A model generated the notes under the pieces. The model saw only the letters and a program-made list of their open reading frames with translations, was not told the origin of the DNA and did no database searches. Of a DNA stretch of 64,000 nucleotides, positions 18,127-26,684 are shown piece after piece. The DNA lies in contig NZ_JAUSZL010000002.1 in NCBI RefSeq assembly GCF_030817535.1, positions 5,642,001 to 5,706,000 on the forward strand, in the 5' to 3' direction. Each line of letters starts with the position of its first letter. Position 1 is the stretch's first letter. Made by a program: the position numbers and the translations under genes. The stretch is from Streptomyces sp. V3I8. Its GTDB lineage: Bacteria > Actinomycetota > Actinomycetes > Streptomycetales > Streptomycetaceae.

Positions 18127-19620
18127 TTAGGCCGATCCTGCCCCCTGCGGCGGCGCCGGGAACGGAAGGACGGCCACTGTTACGTTGTCGTGGCCCCCGC
18201 CGTCCAGGGCGTGGCCCACCAGGACCTGGGCGCTGTGCAGCGGCCGCTCCGCGGCGTCGGGCGGGACGACCTCGGCCAGCTCCTCCGCGCCCTCCGCGTA
18301 GTTCCACAGCCCATCGGTGCACACCACCACCACACCGGGCCGGTCCGGCTTGAAGGAGACGGTGTGCGGCTCCAGTTCGTACGCGTCCGCGCCGAGCCAG
18401 CCCGTGATGGCGTGGGCGCGGTCGTCGGCGTACGCCTCCGCCTCGTTCATCAGGCCCGCGGCGACCATCTGGGCCGCCCAGGAGTCGTCCTCGGTCAGCC
18501 GGGCCGGCGGTGCCGACCGGTCCACCGGCACCCAGTAGGCGCGGCTGTCGCCGACCCAGCCGATGATCAGCAGGGTGGGGGTGACGACGGCGCCGACGAT
18601 CGTGCAGGCCGGGGCGTTGACGTGCGGCTGGTGCTCGTGGGCCGCCGGGGCGGGGACCGCCAGGGAGTTGACCGCCTCCGAGGCCGCGAGGATCGCGTCG
18701 TGCATGGCCTGCTGCGGGTGCGTACCGCGGGGCAGGGCCGCCAGGAGGGACTCGCCCGCCGCGCGGGAGGCGGCGAGGGATGCCTCGTCGGGGCGGGTCG
18801 CCGAGGAGACGCCGTCGCAGACGACGGCGACGACGGCGGGCGAGCCGTCGGACAGCGCGGTGGAGGACACGGTGAACGCGTCCTCGTTACGGTGGTGGCG
18901 CAGTCCGCGGTCGCTGACCGCGGCGACCGCGTCCAACTCCTCCTCCATGTGGTCGCGCTCGCGCGGCTGCGCGTGCCCGCAGTTCTCGCAGTAGCCGTCG
19001 CGGTCGACCTGACCGGCCCGGCACGCCACACAGAACTTGAGTCCCGCGGGGGGCGTCGCGAGGTCGGCCGTCCGCGGATCGGCCGGCGGCATCGCGGCCG
19101 GCGGTGTCTCGGGGGGCAGCGGGGCGGCGAGCGGGTACTCGTCCGGCTCAGGCGCCGCGGCGCCGGCCGGCCCGCCCGGCGACGTGTACGGCGAGGCGTG
19201 CGCCGGTGCCTGGGCCGGGGCCCGGCCCGGCGCAGGGGGCGGCGGGGCGGCGGGCGCCGCGTGCGGCGGGACCACAGGCGGCCCGTGCGGCGCGGCCGGG
19301 TGGTCGAAGCGCACGCCCGGGCTGCCGGAGTGCCCGCCCGGGCCGTCGGAGCCGCCCGACTCGCGGCCCTCCAGGTCCGTCGGCAGGACCATGGCCGCCG
19401 GGGTGTCCGAGCCGGCCGGCTCGGGCGCGACCGGCCAGTCCACGGCGGCCGCGGCCGGAGGGGGCCGCGGCGACGAGCCGTTCATGGTGATCGTGGGATG
19501 GTCGTCGGGCGGCGCGGGCACGGCCGACAGGTCGTACCCGCACGCACCGCAGAAACGGTCTCCCGACTCCAGCGGTTCCTCACAGCTGGGACAGGCGGCC
19601 AGTTGGGGCATCTGCGACAT
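18127..19620 (-). CDS. PP2C-family serine/threonine phosphatase with zinc ribbons
   Basis: 497 aa. An N-terminal zinc ribbon (CPSCEEPL...CGACGYDL, residues about 9-29) and a second CxxC pair (CVACRAG...CENCGH) flank a Pro/Ala-rich spacer. The PP2C domain occupies the C-terminal half, with RHHRNEDAF, VAVVCDGVSSA and WVGDSRAY supplying metal-binding Asp residues and DDSWAAQMVAAGL following. VVVVCTDGLWNY and GGHDNVTVAVL are the terminal metal motifs. It should reverse phosphorylation by the adjacent PknG-like kinase, whose TAA stop lies 3 nt before this start codon. Confidence 0.93.
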   Translation of the reverse strand: MSQMPQLAACPSCEEPLESGDRFCGACGYDLSAVPAPPDDHPTITMNGSSPRPPPAAAAVDWPVAPEPAGSDTPAAMVLPTDLEGRESGGSDGPGGHSGSPGVRFDHPAAPHGPPVVPPHAAPAAPPPPAPGRAPAQAPAHASPYTSPGGPAGAAAPEPDEYPLAAPLPPETPPAAMPPADPRTADLATPPAGLKFCVACRAGQVDRDGYCENCGHAQPRERDHMEEELDAVAAVSDRGLRHHRNEDAFTVSSTALSDGSPAVVAVVCDGVSSATRPDEASLAASRAAGESLLAALPRGTHPQQAMHDAILAASEAVNSLAVPAPAAHEHQPHVNAPACTIVGAVVTPTLLIIGWVGDSRAYWVPVDRSAPPARLTEDDSWAAQMVAAGLMNEAEAYADDRAHAITGWLGADAYELEPHTVSFKPDRPGVVVVCTDGLWNYAEGAEELAEVVPPDAAERPLHSAQVLVGHALDGGGHDNVTVAVLPFPAPPQGAGSA

Positions 19621-19623
19621 GAA

Positions 19624-22425
19624 TTACACCCACGTCCGGGGGCGGTAGCGGTTGGCGCGCTCCACCAGATCGATCCTCTCCTCGCCACCTGTGGCGAGCC
19701 TGGCCAGTGTCCGGTACGAACGCTCCAGACCGAAGCGCAGGCCCCGCTCGTCCAGGTCGCTGCCGAGCAGCACGGTCCGCACACCGGTGGCCGGTGGGGC
19801 GGAACCCTGGATACCGGAGAGTACCCAGTCCAGGGCGCAGCCAAGGACCTCTGTGGACAACTGCTCGCGGCGCACCGCGTCCAGGCCGTACCCGTCCAGG
19901 GCCTCGACCTGGGCCGCGGCCGAGGTCAGGTCCTCCAGGAACGGCGTCCCGGGCGGCCCCGAACCGCCGGTTCCCTGCCGGGGGACCGCGGGAGGCGACC
20001 CACCGGGTCCACCGGGTCTGCCGAGTCCGTCGAGTCCGCCGAGTCCGTCGGGCCCACCGTGCGCATCCGGAGCGCCGTGCGCACCCGCAGCACCCGGCGG
20101 CAGCGGCCCCGCGGCGGTCGGGGCGGGCGGTGCCGGCGGTGCGGCCCCGGCCAGGCGCTGCCGCAGCCGCGCCCGGACGGCGGCGACCCGCGCCGCCGTG
20201 TAGTGGATGGAGGACTCCGGCACCGACTCCAGCGTCCGTACGGCGCCGGAGCGGTCGCCCGCCGCGAGCTGGACGCGGGCCAGCCCGAACGCGGTGCTCA
20301 CATAGCTCGGGTCGGTCGTCCACACCAGCCGGTAGTACTCGGCGGCGTTGTCCAGCTGGCCGAGGACCTCCGCGCACAGGCCGAGGGCCAGCTTGGGCGC
20401 GGGCTCACCCGGGAACGCGTCGTAGATCGCGTCGAAGGACACCGCCGCGACCTCGTGGTCCCCGGTCGCCAGCGCCGCCACGCCCCGGTACCAGACCACC
20501 CGCCAGTCGTCGGGGTGGTCACGCTCCAGGGTCTCCAGCGTCCCGGCCGCCTCGTCGAACCCGCCCATCTCCAGGCCGGCCCGCAGCTCGCGCAGCCGCA
20601 GCTCCAGGGAGCCGGCCGGCGCCGCGCGCAGGGCGGTGATCAGCTCCGCGGGCGCGGAGGTCATGAGGCCCGCCAGGAACCCGGCGTTCGGATCGCCGGG
20701 GTCGACGTGCGGGACCGGCAGGGCGAGCGCGGCGGCCGCGGTGTCCAGCGGCCTGACGAGGGAGGCCGGAGCGGGCGCGAGGGCCGTAACACCGTTCGCC
20801 CCGCCCGCCTGCGCCACGGAGCCGTTCGTCCCGTCCGCCTGCGCCGGCGAACCGTTCCTGCCTGTTGGCGCCGGTCTGCCTCTCCTCGCCCGCACGGGCA
20901 CGGCCCGCACCCCCAGCCGCGACACGTCGCCGCTCAACCTGCCGAACAACTCGGTGTCGGTGACCCTCAGTTCGGGCCCGAACAGGGTGGACAGCGCGGG
21001 CCGCGGATGCCCCGTCTGTACGGCGACGACCTCGCGCAGCACACCGGTGAGCTGCTCGGACATCTCCTGCGCGGAGGCGAACCGGCGGGCCGGGTCGGGG
21101 TCGGTGGCCCGTACCAGCAGCCGGTAGAACGACTCGTAGGTGCGGAAGACCTCGATGTTGTCCGGGTCGGGCAGGGAGTCCACGAACACGTTCGTGTAGC
21201 CCTGGAAGTCGAAGGACAGCACCGCCAGCGTCCGGGCGACGGTGTAGAGGTCGGAGGCGACCGACGGGCCGACGTCGGCCACCTCGGGGGCCTGGTAGCC
21301 GACCGTGCCGTAGATGGCCGACTCGTCGTCGTCCATCCTGCGCACCGCGCCCATGTCGATCAGCTTGAGCTGGTCCTCGGTCTGTATGGCGTTGTCGACC
21401 TTGAAGTCGCAGTACAGGAGGTTGCGGCTGTGCAGGTGGCCCAGCGCCTCCAGCGCCTCGATGCCGTACGCGCAGGCCTGCTCCACCGGCAGCGGGTCGC
21501 GCTTCCCGGCCGCGGTGCGGCGGCCGTTGGCGATCTCCTTGAGGGACTTGCCGCCGACGTACTCCATGACGATGTAGCCGTCGAGGGAACCGGTGCGCTG
21601 GTCGAGGTGCTCCACGAAGTTGTAGATCCGCACGATGTTCGCGTGCTCGATCTCGGCGAGGAAGCGCCGCTCGGAGATCGCGGCGGCCATGGCGTCCTGG
21701 TCGCCCGTGTCGAGGAGGCCCTTGAGGACCACCCAGCGGTCGGACACCGCCCGGTCGACGGCGAGGTAGACCCAGCCGAGCCCGCCGTGCGCGAGGCAGC
21801 CCACGACCTCGTACTGGCCGTGCACGATGTCACCGGTGTGCAGCTTCGGCACGAACGAGTACGGGTGGCCGCACTTGGTGCAGAACCCCTCCGTGCGCCC
21901 GGGCAGGTCACCGCGCGAACGCCCCACCGGGGCCCCGCAGTCGGACTTCGAGCAGAACCGCTTCCGTTCCGGAACCTCGGGGTTGTCCTGCACCATGGCG
22001 CGCGGATCGGGCCGCGGCACGCCGGGGACCTGCACGAGACCCATGCCGAGCCGGCTGCGGGCCGAGGTCCCGGCCGCCGAACCGGAACTGCGCACCGACA
22101 CCGAGCGGCCCGACGTCCGCCCCGAGACGGAGCGCGACAGGCGGCCCGACACCGAACGCCGGGACTGGGCCGACCGCGACGAGGAACGGGACGAGGCACG
22201 CGAACCGGAGCGCGAACTGCCGCCGACGGAACCGCGCGAGCCCCTGCCGCCCGCCGTGATCCCGGTCGGCGGGGAGCCGACCATGCCGGTCGACGAGACG
22301 ACCGGTGCCAGACCGCAGGTGTCGCAGTACAGCTCACCGCCGCCCACGTCCTCGTACGCCCCCGTGCAACCGGGCCGCTGGCACGGCTTCTGCCCACCCT
22401 GCCGACTCTCGTCCGGCTGACTCAT
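19624..22425 (-). CDS. pknG: PknG-type serine/threonine protein kinase
   Basis: 933 aa. Residues 1-40 carry a CxxxxC...CxxC zinc site. Residues 60-125 are a Ser/Arg/Gly-rich segment. A rubredoxin-like knot (C158, C163, C182, C185) precedes the kinase domain, as in mycobacterial PknG. The kinase has glycine loop LAHGGLGWVY, K235 (VVLKG), catalytic D340 in YCDFKVDN and DMG (D357) in place of DFG. The C-terminal third is TPR-like helices. In mycobacteria PknG links amino-acid sensing by GlnH/GlnX to phosphorylation of the FHA protein GarA; the neighbours here are the same. The ATG at 22425 overlaps the preceding stop by 4 nt. Confidence 0.92.
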   Translation of the reverse strand: MSQPDESRQGGQKPCQRPGCTGAYEDVGGGELYCDTCGLAPVVSSTGMVGSPPTGITAGGRGSRGSVGGSSRSGSRASSRSSSRSAQSRRSVSGRLSRSVSGRTSGRSVSVRSSGSAAGTSARSRLGMGLVQVPGVPRPDPRAMVQDNPEVPERKRFCSKSDCGAPVGRSRGDLPGRTEGFCTKCGHPYSFVPKLHTGDIVHGQYEVVGCLAHGGLGWVYLAVDRAVSDRWVVLKGLLDTGDQDAMAAAISERRFLAEIEHANIVRIYNFVEHLDQRTGSLDGYIVMEYVGGKSLKEIANGRRTAAGKRDPLPVEQACAYGIEALEALGHLHSRNLLYCDFKVDNAIQTEDQLKLIDMGAVRRMDDDESAIYGTVGYQAPEVADVGPSVASDLYTVARTLAVLSFDFQGYTNVFVDSLPDPDNIEVFRTYESFYRLLVRATDPDPARRFASAQEMSEQLTGVLREVVAVQTGHPRPALSTLFGPELRVTDTELFGRLSGDVSRLGVRAVPVRARRGRPAPTGRNGSPAQADGTNGSVAQAGGANGVTALAPAPASLVRPLDTAAAALALPVPHVDPGDPNAGFLAGLMTSAPAELITALRAAPAGSLELRLRELRAGLEMGGFDEAAGTLETLERDHPDDWRVVWYRGVAALATGDHEVAAVSFDAIYDAFPGEPAPKLALGLCAEVLGQLDNAAEYYRLVWTTDPSYVSTAFGLARVQLAAGDRSGAVRTLESVPESSIHYTAARVAAVRARLRQRLAGAAPPAPPAPTAAGPLPPGAAGAHGAPDAHGGPDGLGGLDGLGRPGGPGGSPPAVPRQGTGGSGPPGTPFLEDLTSAAAQVEALDGYGLDAVRREQLSTEVLGCALDWVLSGIQGSAPPATGVRTVLLGSDLDERGLRFGLERSYRTLARLATGGEERIDLVERANRYRPRTWV

Positions 22426-23744
22426 GACTCCCCCCTCCGGTCCTGCGGTCCGCCGTGGCCGGGGACCCTCGGCGTCAGTGCCTCGGCGGCCGCCTGCTGG
22501 TAGCGCAGCACCGCCTGTTCCGCCACCCGCAGGTCGCAGGGCGCGCTCCACAGCATGCGGCGCGCCGCGTCGTACCGCTCCACGAGCAGCGGGTCCTCCG
22601 CGAGGCCGTGCCGGGTGACCTTCGCCCGGTACGCGTCGAGCCGGCCGCGCAACTCCGCGCGGACCGCGAGCGGCGCGGTGACCGCGGACAACGACTCGCG
22701 CGCCCGCAGCAGTTCGTCCTCGGCCTTCTCCTCCAGCGACTCCAGCAGCGGTGACAGGCGGTGCCACTGGGCGTGCCTGCGGTACTCGGAGGCCGTCGCC
22801 AGCTGCTCCTGCAGCGCGGTGGACGGACCGCTCACCGCGGGCACCTCCGACGCGGCGATCTTCGCCAGCACCTCGCCGCGCGCGCTACGCGCCTCGGATA
22901 GCGTGCGGTCCGCGCGGCTCAGCACGTCCCGCAGCCGCACCAGCCGCGCCTCCGCGTCCTGCCGCACGGTGAGCACGGCGTCGATCTCGCGGCGCACCTC
23001 CTCCAGGGCGCGCGCCTCCCGGTCGTACCGGGTCGTGTCGGGGCGGCCGCCGCCGGGCGCCGAACTGCCCTGCGCGGGCGACCAGAAGGCCAGAGGGTCG
23101 GACACCACCTGCTCGCGCAGGGACGTCAGCGTGCGGGTGATCCGCTCCAGGTCGTCCCCCGAAGGGTGCTCACCGGGGCGTACGCCCACGGAGTGCGCGA
23201 GGCGCCGGGTGCGCTGCAGCTCCGCGGCCAGTAAATCTATCCGGGCGGGCAGCGCCGACCACACCGCGTCGGCCGCGACGACCATGTCCAGCGACGACGC
23301 GTACAACTCGTTCATACGGTCCACGAGTTCGGCGAGGGTGAAGCGCTCGCTCAGCCTGCCCGTGCCCGCCATCGTGGGCGCGGCCGCCGTGGCGGAGGCG
23401 CTGCCGGCCACCGTGACGCTCTCGCCGCGCAGCAGCTCCGTCAGCTCCGCGAGGTCCTCGCGGCTCGACCAGCGCCGGCGGGAGCGGATCTCCCGAGCGG
23501 AGCGCAGCGCGCCCGCATACGCGTCGAAGTACGCCCACAGGAGGGTGATCGACGCGTCCGCGGTCTCCCAGCGCTCCTTGGTCGTGCCGGTGAGCCCGGC
23601 GCCCTCGAGGAGTCTGCGGCCCGCGTGGTCCTGGAGGGCGAGGAGCGAGGTCTCGATGGCCTCGTGCTCCGCGCCGAGCCGCGCCAGCGCACGGTCCACC
23701 TCGTCCCGGTCCAGTACCGGCCCGGATGGTCCCGTGACGCCCAT
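22422..23744 (-). CDS. Coiled-coil protein of the pknG cluster
   Basis: 440 aa, with no family I can name with certainty. It is almost wholly helical, with long heptad-like stretches (AELQRTRRLAHSVG, ALEEVRREIDAVLTVRQDAE, SLEEKAEDELLRARESL) and no membrane segment or signal. It lies between glnH and pknG and overlaps the pknG start by ATGA, so it is translationally coupled to the kinase. A scaffold between the membrane sensor and the kinase is the simplest guess. Confidence 0.8.
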   Translation of the reverse strand: MGVTGPSGPVLDRDEVDRALARLGAEHEAIETSLLALQDHAGRRLLEGAGLTGTTKERWETADASITLLWAYFDAYAGALRSAREIRSRRRWSSREDLAELTELLRGESVTVAGSASATAAAPTMAGTGRLSERFTLAELVDRMNELYASSLDMVVAADAVWSALPARIDLLAAELQRTRRLAHSVGVRPGEHPSGDDLERITRTLTSLREQVVSDPLAFWSPAQGSSAPGGGRPDTTRYDREARALEEVRREIDAVLTVRQDAEARLVRLRDVLSRADRTLSEARSARGEVLAKIAASEVPAVSGPSTALQEQLATASEYRRHAQWHRLSPLLESLEEKAEDELLRARESLSAVTAPLAVRAELRGRLDAYRAKVTRHGLAEDPLLVERYDAARRMLWSAPCDLRVAEQAVLRYQQAAAEALTPRVPGHGGPQDRRGES

Positions 23745-23829
23745 CGATCACCCCTCGCTTCTTCCGCACTGCCTGCTTGCCCTGCCGGGTACTTCGGGTG
23801 CTTCGGGTGCCCGGGACACCCGAAGCGCC

Positions 23830-24852
23830 TCAGGACTGCCCGTACTCGACGGGCGGCGGCCCGGACGACGGGCCGAGGCCGGCGGCCAGCCACTCGTCGT
23901 ACGACTTCTGCCAGCCGTCCTTGCGGTAGTCCACCAGGATCTGGTTGACCCGGCGCACCAGGTCGTCCGCGTCCTTCTTCATCGCCACGCCGTAGTACTC
24001 GTCGGTGAACGGCTCGCCCTTGAGCTGGACCGTCGGGTCCTGGGCGGCCTGGCTCGCCGCGAGGGCGCTGTCGGTGACCACGGCGTCGACCTCGCCGAGC
24101 TGCAGCCGCACCAGGCAGTCGAGCTGGTTGGGCACCGTGCGCTTCTCGAAGTCGGCGGACGCGACGAGCGTCCCGTCCTCCTTGCCCGCCTCCAGGGCGC
24201 TGAAGGCGGTGGAGCCGGCCGCCGTGCAGATCCGCCGGCCGGCCAGCGACGTGTCGTACCCGGTGATGTCCGACTTCTTGGGCGCGAGCACCTGCTGGCC
24301 GGTCTCGAAGTACGGGGAGGAGAAGGCCACGTCGTCCAGGCGTTCGCAGTTGATCGTCATGGTGCGCACCACCATGTCGACCTTGCCGCCCTTGATCGCC
24401 GGGATGCGCTGGTCGGTGGGGATGGCCCGGAAGCGGACGTTGTTGTCCTTCTTGCCGACGATCCCGTCCGCGATCGCGTGCACCAGGTCGATGTCGAAGC
24501 CCTCCAGTTCGGCCTTGCCCGACGTGTTGTTCGGGTCGCGGTAGCCGAAGCGGTAGCTGTTCTGGTCGACGCCGACGATCAGGTAGCCGCGCGTCCTGAT
24601 CGCCTGGACGGTCCTGCCGTTCACCTCGCCCGAGGACGGGTCGAGGCTCCGCTTCTCGGGGTCGGTGCACTCCTCGGCCCTCACCTGCTCCACGTGGGCC
24701 GCACCCCGCCCGGCCGCGTCCGGGACGTCGACCCCGCGCGACTGGGCCACCGGCAGCAGCAGTGCGAAGACCGCGGCCAGGGCACAGACGACGGCCATGG
24801 CGGCCACTCCGCCCCAGCCCCTCAGACTGGCCCGCAGACGCCGTGCGTTCAT
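23830..24852 (-). CDS. glnH: Glutamate/aspartate-type solute-binding protein GlnH of the pknG cluster
   Basis: 340 aa. An N-terminal hydrophobic segment (residues about 15-40) without a lipobox Cys acts as a signal anchor or signal peptide. The rest is a SBP_bac_3 (polar amino acid) domain: YLIVGVDQNSYRFG, LEGFDIDLVHAIAD, RIPAIKGGKVDMVV and FSSPYFETGQQVLA are diagnostic. M. tuberculosis GlnH binds Asp/Glu/Asn and signals through GlnX to PknG instead of feeding a transporter, and no permease is present here either. ATG 24852 has GAGGGGG 7 nt upstream and lies 14 nt after the glnX stop. The missing lipid anchor is a difference from the mycobacterial protein. Confidence 0.85.
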   Translation of the reverse strand: MNARRLRASLRGWGGVAAMAVVCALAAVFALLLPVAQSRGVDVPDAAGRGAAHVEQVRAEECTDPEKRSLDPSSGEVNGRTVQAIRTRGYLIVGVDQNSYRFGYRDPNNTSGKAELEGFDIDLVHAIADGIVGKKDNNVRFRAIPTDQRIPAIKGGKVDMVVRTMTINCERLDDVAFSSPYFETGQQVLAPKKSDITGYDTSLAGRRICTAAGSTAFSALEAGKEDGTLVASADFEKRTVPNQLDCLVRLQLGEVDAVVTDSALAASQAAQDPTVQLKGEPFTDEYYGVAMKKDADDLVRRVNQILVDYRKDGWQKSYDEWLAAGLGPSSGPPPVEYGQS

Positions 24853-24866
24853 CGTCACGCCCCCTC

Positions 24867-26318
24867 TCACCGGTACTCCGACAGCCTGCGCCCGATGCCG
24901 AGCAGCGCGCCGCCCGCGGCCAGCCCGGCGAGCACCGCGGCGCCCACCACGAGGCCGTTCATCGCGCTGCGGCCGTCACCGGCCGCCCGCTCGAACTCGG
25001 CCCGCTCGTGCTTGAGCGCGGCCTCCAGGTTCGTGTCCACGCCCTCGAAGCACTCGCCCGTCGGCTCGTCCGCCCTGGAGCCGATGATCTTGTCCAGTGC
25101 GCCCTGGTAGTTGCCCAGCGTGTCCTGCGCGCGGGCTTCCTTGTGCCGTTCCTTCCAGACCTTCATGTTGCCCGTCGCGGCCTCGACCGGCTTCACGCCC
25201 GCACGGTCGTCGGCGAGTTCCGCGGCGGCGGCCAGTTTGACGGTGAGGTCCTTCATCTGCCGCTCGAAGTCGTAGTCGTACACGTCGACGACGGTGTTGT
25301 CCTTGCCCACTTCCTTGGTCTCCGCGCCGCGGGCGACCAGCGTGAGGTTCTCGTTGCCGCGGGCCTTGAGCGAGGCGATCCGGGCGTCGTTCAGCGTGTT
25401 CAGCGAACGGACCCCGTGGTCGTACGACTCGTTCAGTCCGGCGCGGGCGACCGTGTGGCCGACGACCAGCCAGAGCACGACGACCGTGGTGGCGGCCGTC
25501 GCGGCGGCCAGGCCGTGGTTCAGTACGCGGTTCGTGCGGCGGTAGTTGCGCAGCTGCGCCCACCCGAGGCCGCCGATCGCGAGGACACCGGCGCCGATCG
25601 CGATCCACGGGTAGGGCGTCGCGTCGTCGTAGTCGGAGCGCAGCCGCTGGTTCTCCACCGTGTAGAGCCGCTCGGCCTCCGCGAGCATCACCTGCATCTT
25701 CGAGTTCGCGTACCGCAGGTAGGCGCCGCCCAGGGGGTAGCCCTGGCGGTTGTTGGCGCGGGCCCGCTCGACCAGGCCCTTGTACTCGGGGAGCATCTTG
25801 TTGAGCTTGGTGACGGACTTCTGCGAGGTGGAGCCGGGCTCGGAGTTGGCGGCCGCCGTCACCAGCTTGTCCGCGGCCACACGGATGTCCGCCTCGTACG
25901 TCGTGCGGGACGCGGCCGTCTCCTGGCCGCCCGCCAGGAAGCCGCTGGAGGCCGCCGTGTTGGCGTCGGCGAGCGAGCGGTAGATGTCCGCGGCGTCGGC
26001 GCTCAGCGGCTGGCTGCTGTGCAGCACGTCGTCCGCGGCGGCCGAGCGGTCCGCCGTCTCCCAGGCGGTGACCGCGCCGAAAGCGATGACCAGGACGGCG
26101 AGGACGGCGCCGATGATGCGCAGCCGTCCCGGCTCGGTGGTCGCCGCGGCACGCAGCCGGTCGACGCCCTCCGCCCACGCCGTGCGCCGCGGGGGCTCGG
26201 CCCCGGACCCGCCCGGTCCGCCCCGCGGACCCGGTGGCGGCGCCTGCGGCGGGACCGTCGCGACCGCGCCGGCCGGCGCGCCCGGTGGTGTCGCGGTGCC
26301 CTGCTGCCCGTATGTCAC
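24867..26318 (-). CDS. glnX: Membrane sensor GlnX
   Basis: 483 aa. A Pro/Gly-rich cytoplasmic N-terminus is followed by four predicted membrane helices (near residues 68-90, about 240-260, about 275-295 and about 455-475). Two large extracytoplasmic helical loops lie between helices 1-2 and 3-4, like four-helix sensor domains. This matches mycobacterial GlnX, the membrane partner that passes the GlnH-bound signal to PknG. The GTG start at 26318 has GGGGGAGG 5-6 nt upstream. It is the first gene of the cluster, so the cluster promoter should lie in 26319-26684. Confidence 0.83.
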   Translation of the reverse strand: MTYGQQGTATPPGAPAGAVATVPPQAPPPGPRGGPGGSGAEPPRRTAWAEGVDRLRAAATTEPGRLRIIGAVLAVLVIAFGAVTAWETADRSAAADDVLHSSQPLSADAADIYRSLADANTAASSGFLAGGQETAASRTTYEADIRVAADKLVTAAANSEPGSTSQKSVTKLNKMLPEYKGLVERARANNRQGYPLGGAYLRYANSKMQVMLAEAERLYTVENQRLRSDYDDATPYPWIAIGAGVLAIGGLGWAQLRNYRRTNRVLNHGLAAATAATTVVVLWLVVGHTVARAGLNESYDHGVRSLNTLNDARIASLKARGNENLTLVARGAETKEVGKDNTVVDVYDYDFERQMKDLTVKLAAAAELADDRAGVKPVEAATGNMKVWKERHKEARAQDTLGNYQGALDKIIGSRADEPTGECFEGVDTNLEAALKHERAEFERAAGDGRSAMNGLVVGAAVLAGLAAGGALLGIGRRLSEYR

Positions 26319-26684
26319 CTGACCTCCCCCATGGTCGACGCCGGTCACCTCCGCCCGGCGCCGAGGAGCACGGGAGGAGACGCACGGCCGCAAGTATCGC
26401 CGCCGGGACCGACATCCGCACAGGCCTTGACTCGATCTTGTGCGGATTGCAGCACAGCGAAGATCCCGCACCGTCCCTGCTCTTGAATACGCCAACCCGA
26501 ACTGTTCGGTTCCCGGCGCGTTCGGCTTGTTGTCCGGTCGGTGCGGTGCGGACCCGTCGATCGGGTGAAGCCGCGTAGACGCCGGGTGCGTCTTTGTCGC
26601 ACGGTCCTGCGTGTTGTCGGTTGACGGGCGCCTGCCTAGCATCCCTGGCCCAGGGCCCGTCGGGCCCGTCCACAGGGGGTATTC
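26319..26684. other. Divergent intergenic region, glnX / metalloprotease
   Basis: 366 nt without a credible gene. It must hold promoters for both directions. An A/T-richer section (26395-26500) is the best candidate; TTGACT at about 26426 and TTGACG at about 26620 resemble -35 elements, but no well-spaced -10 partner is obvious. Confidence 0.5.

Noticed and set aside
16816..22503. 1895-codon plus-strand frame opposite the pknG cluster
   Set aside because: Antisense artefact of high GC; all domain evidence lies on the minus strand.
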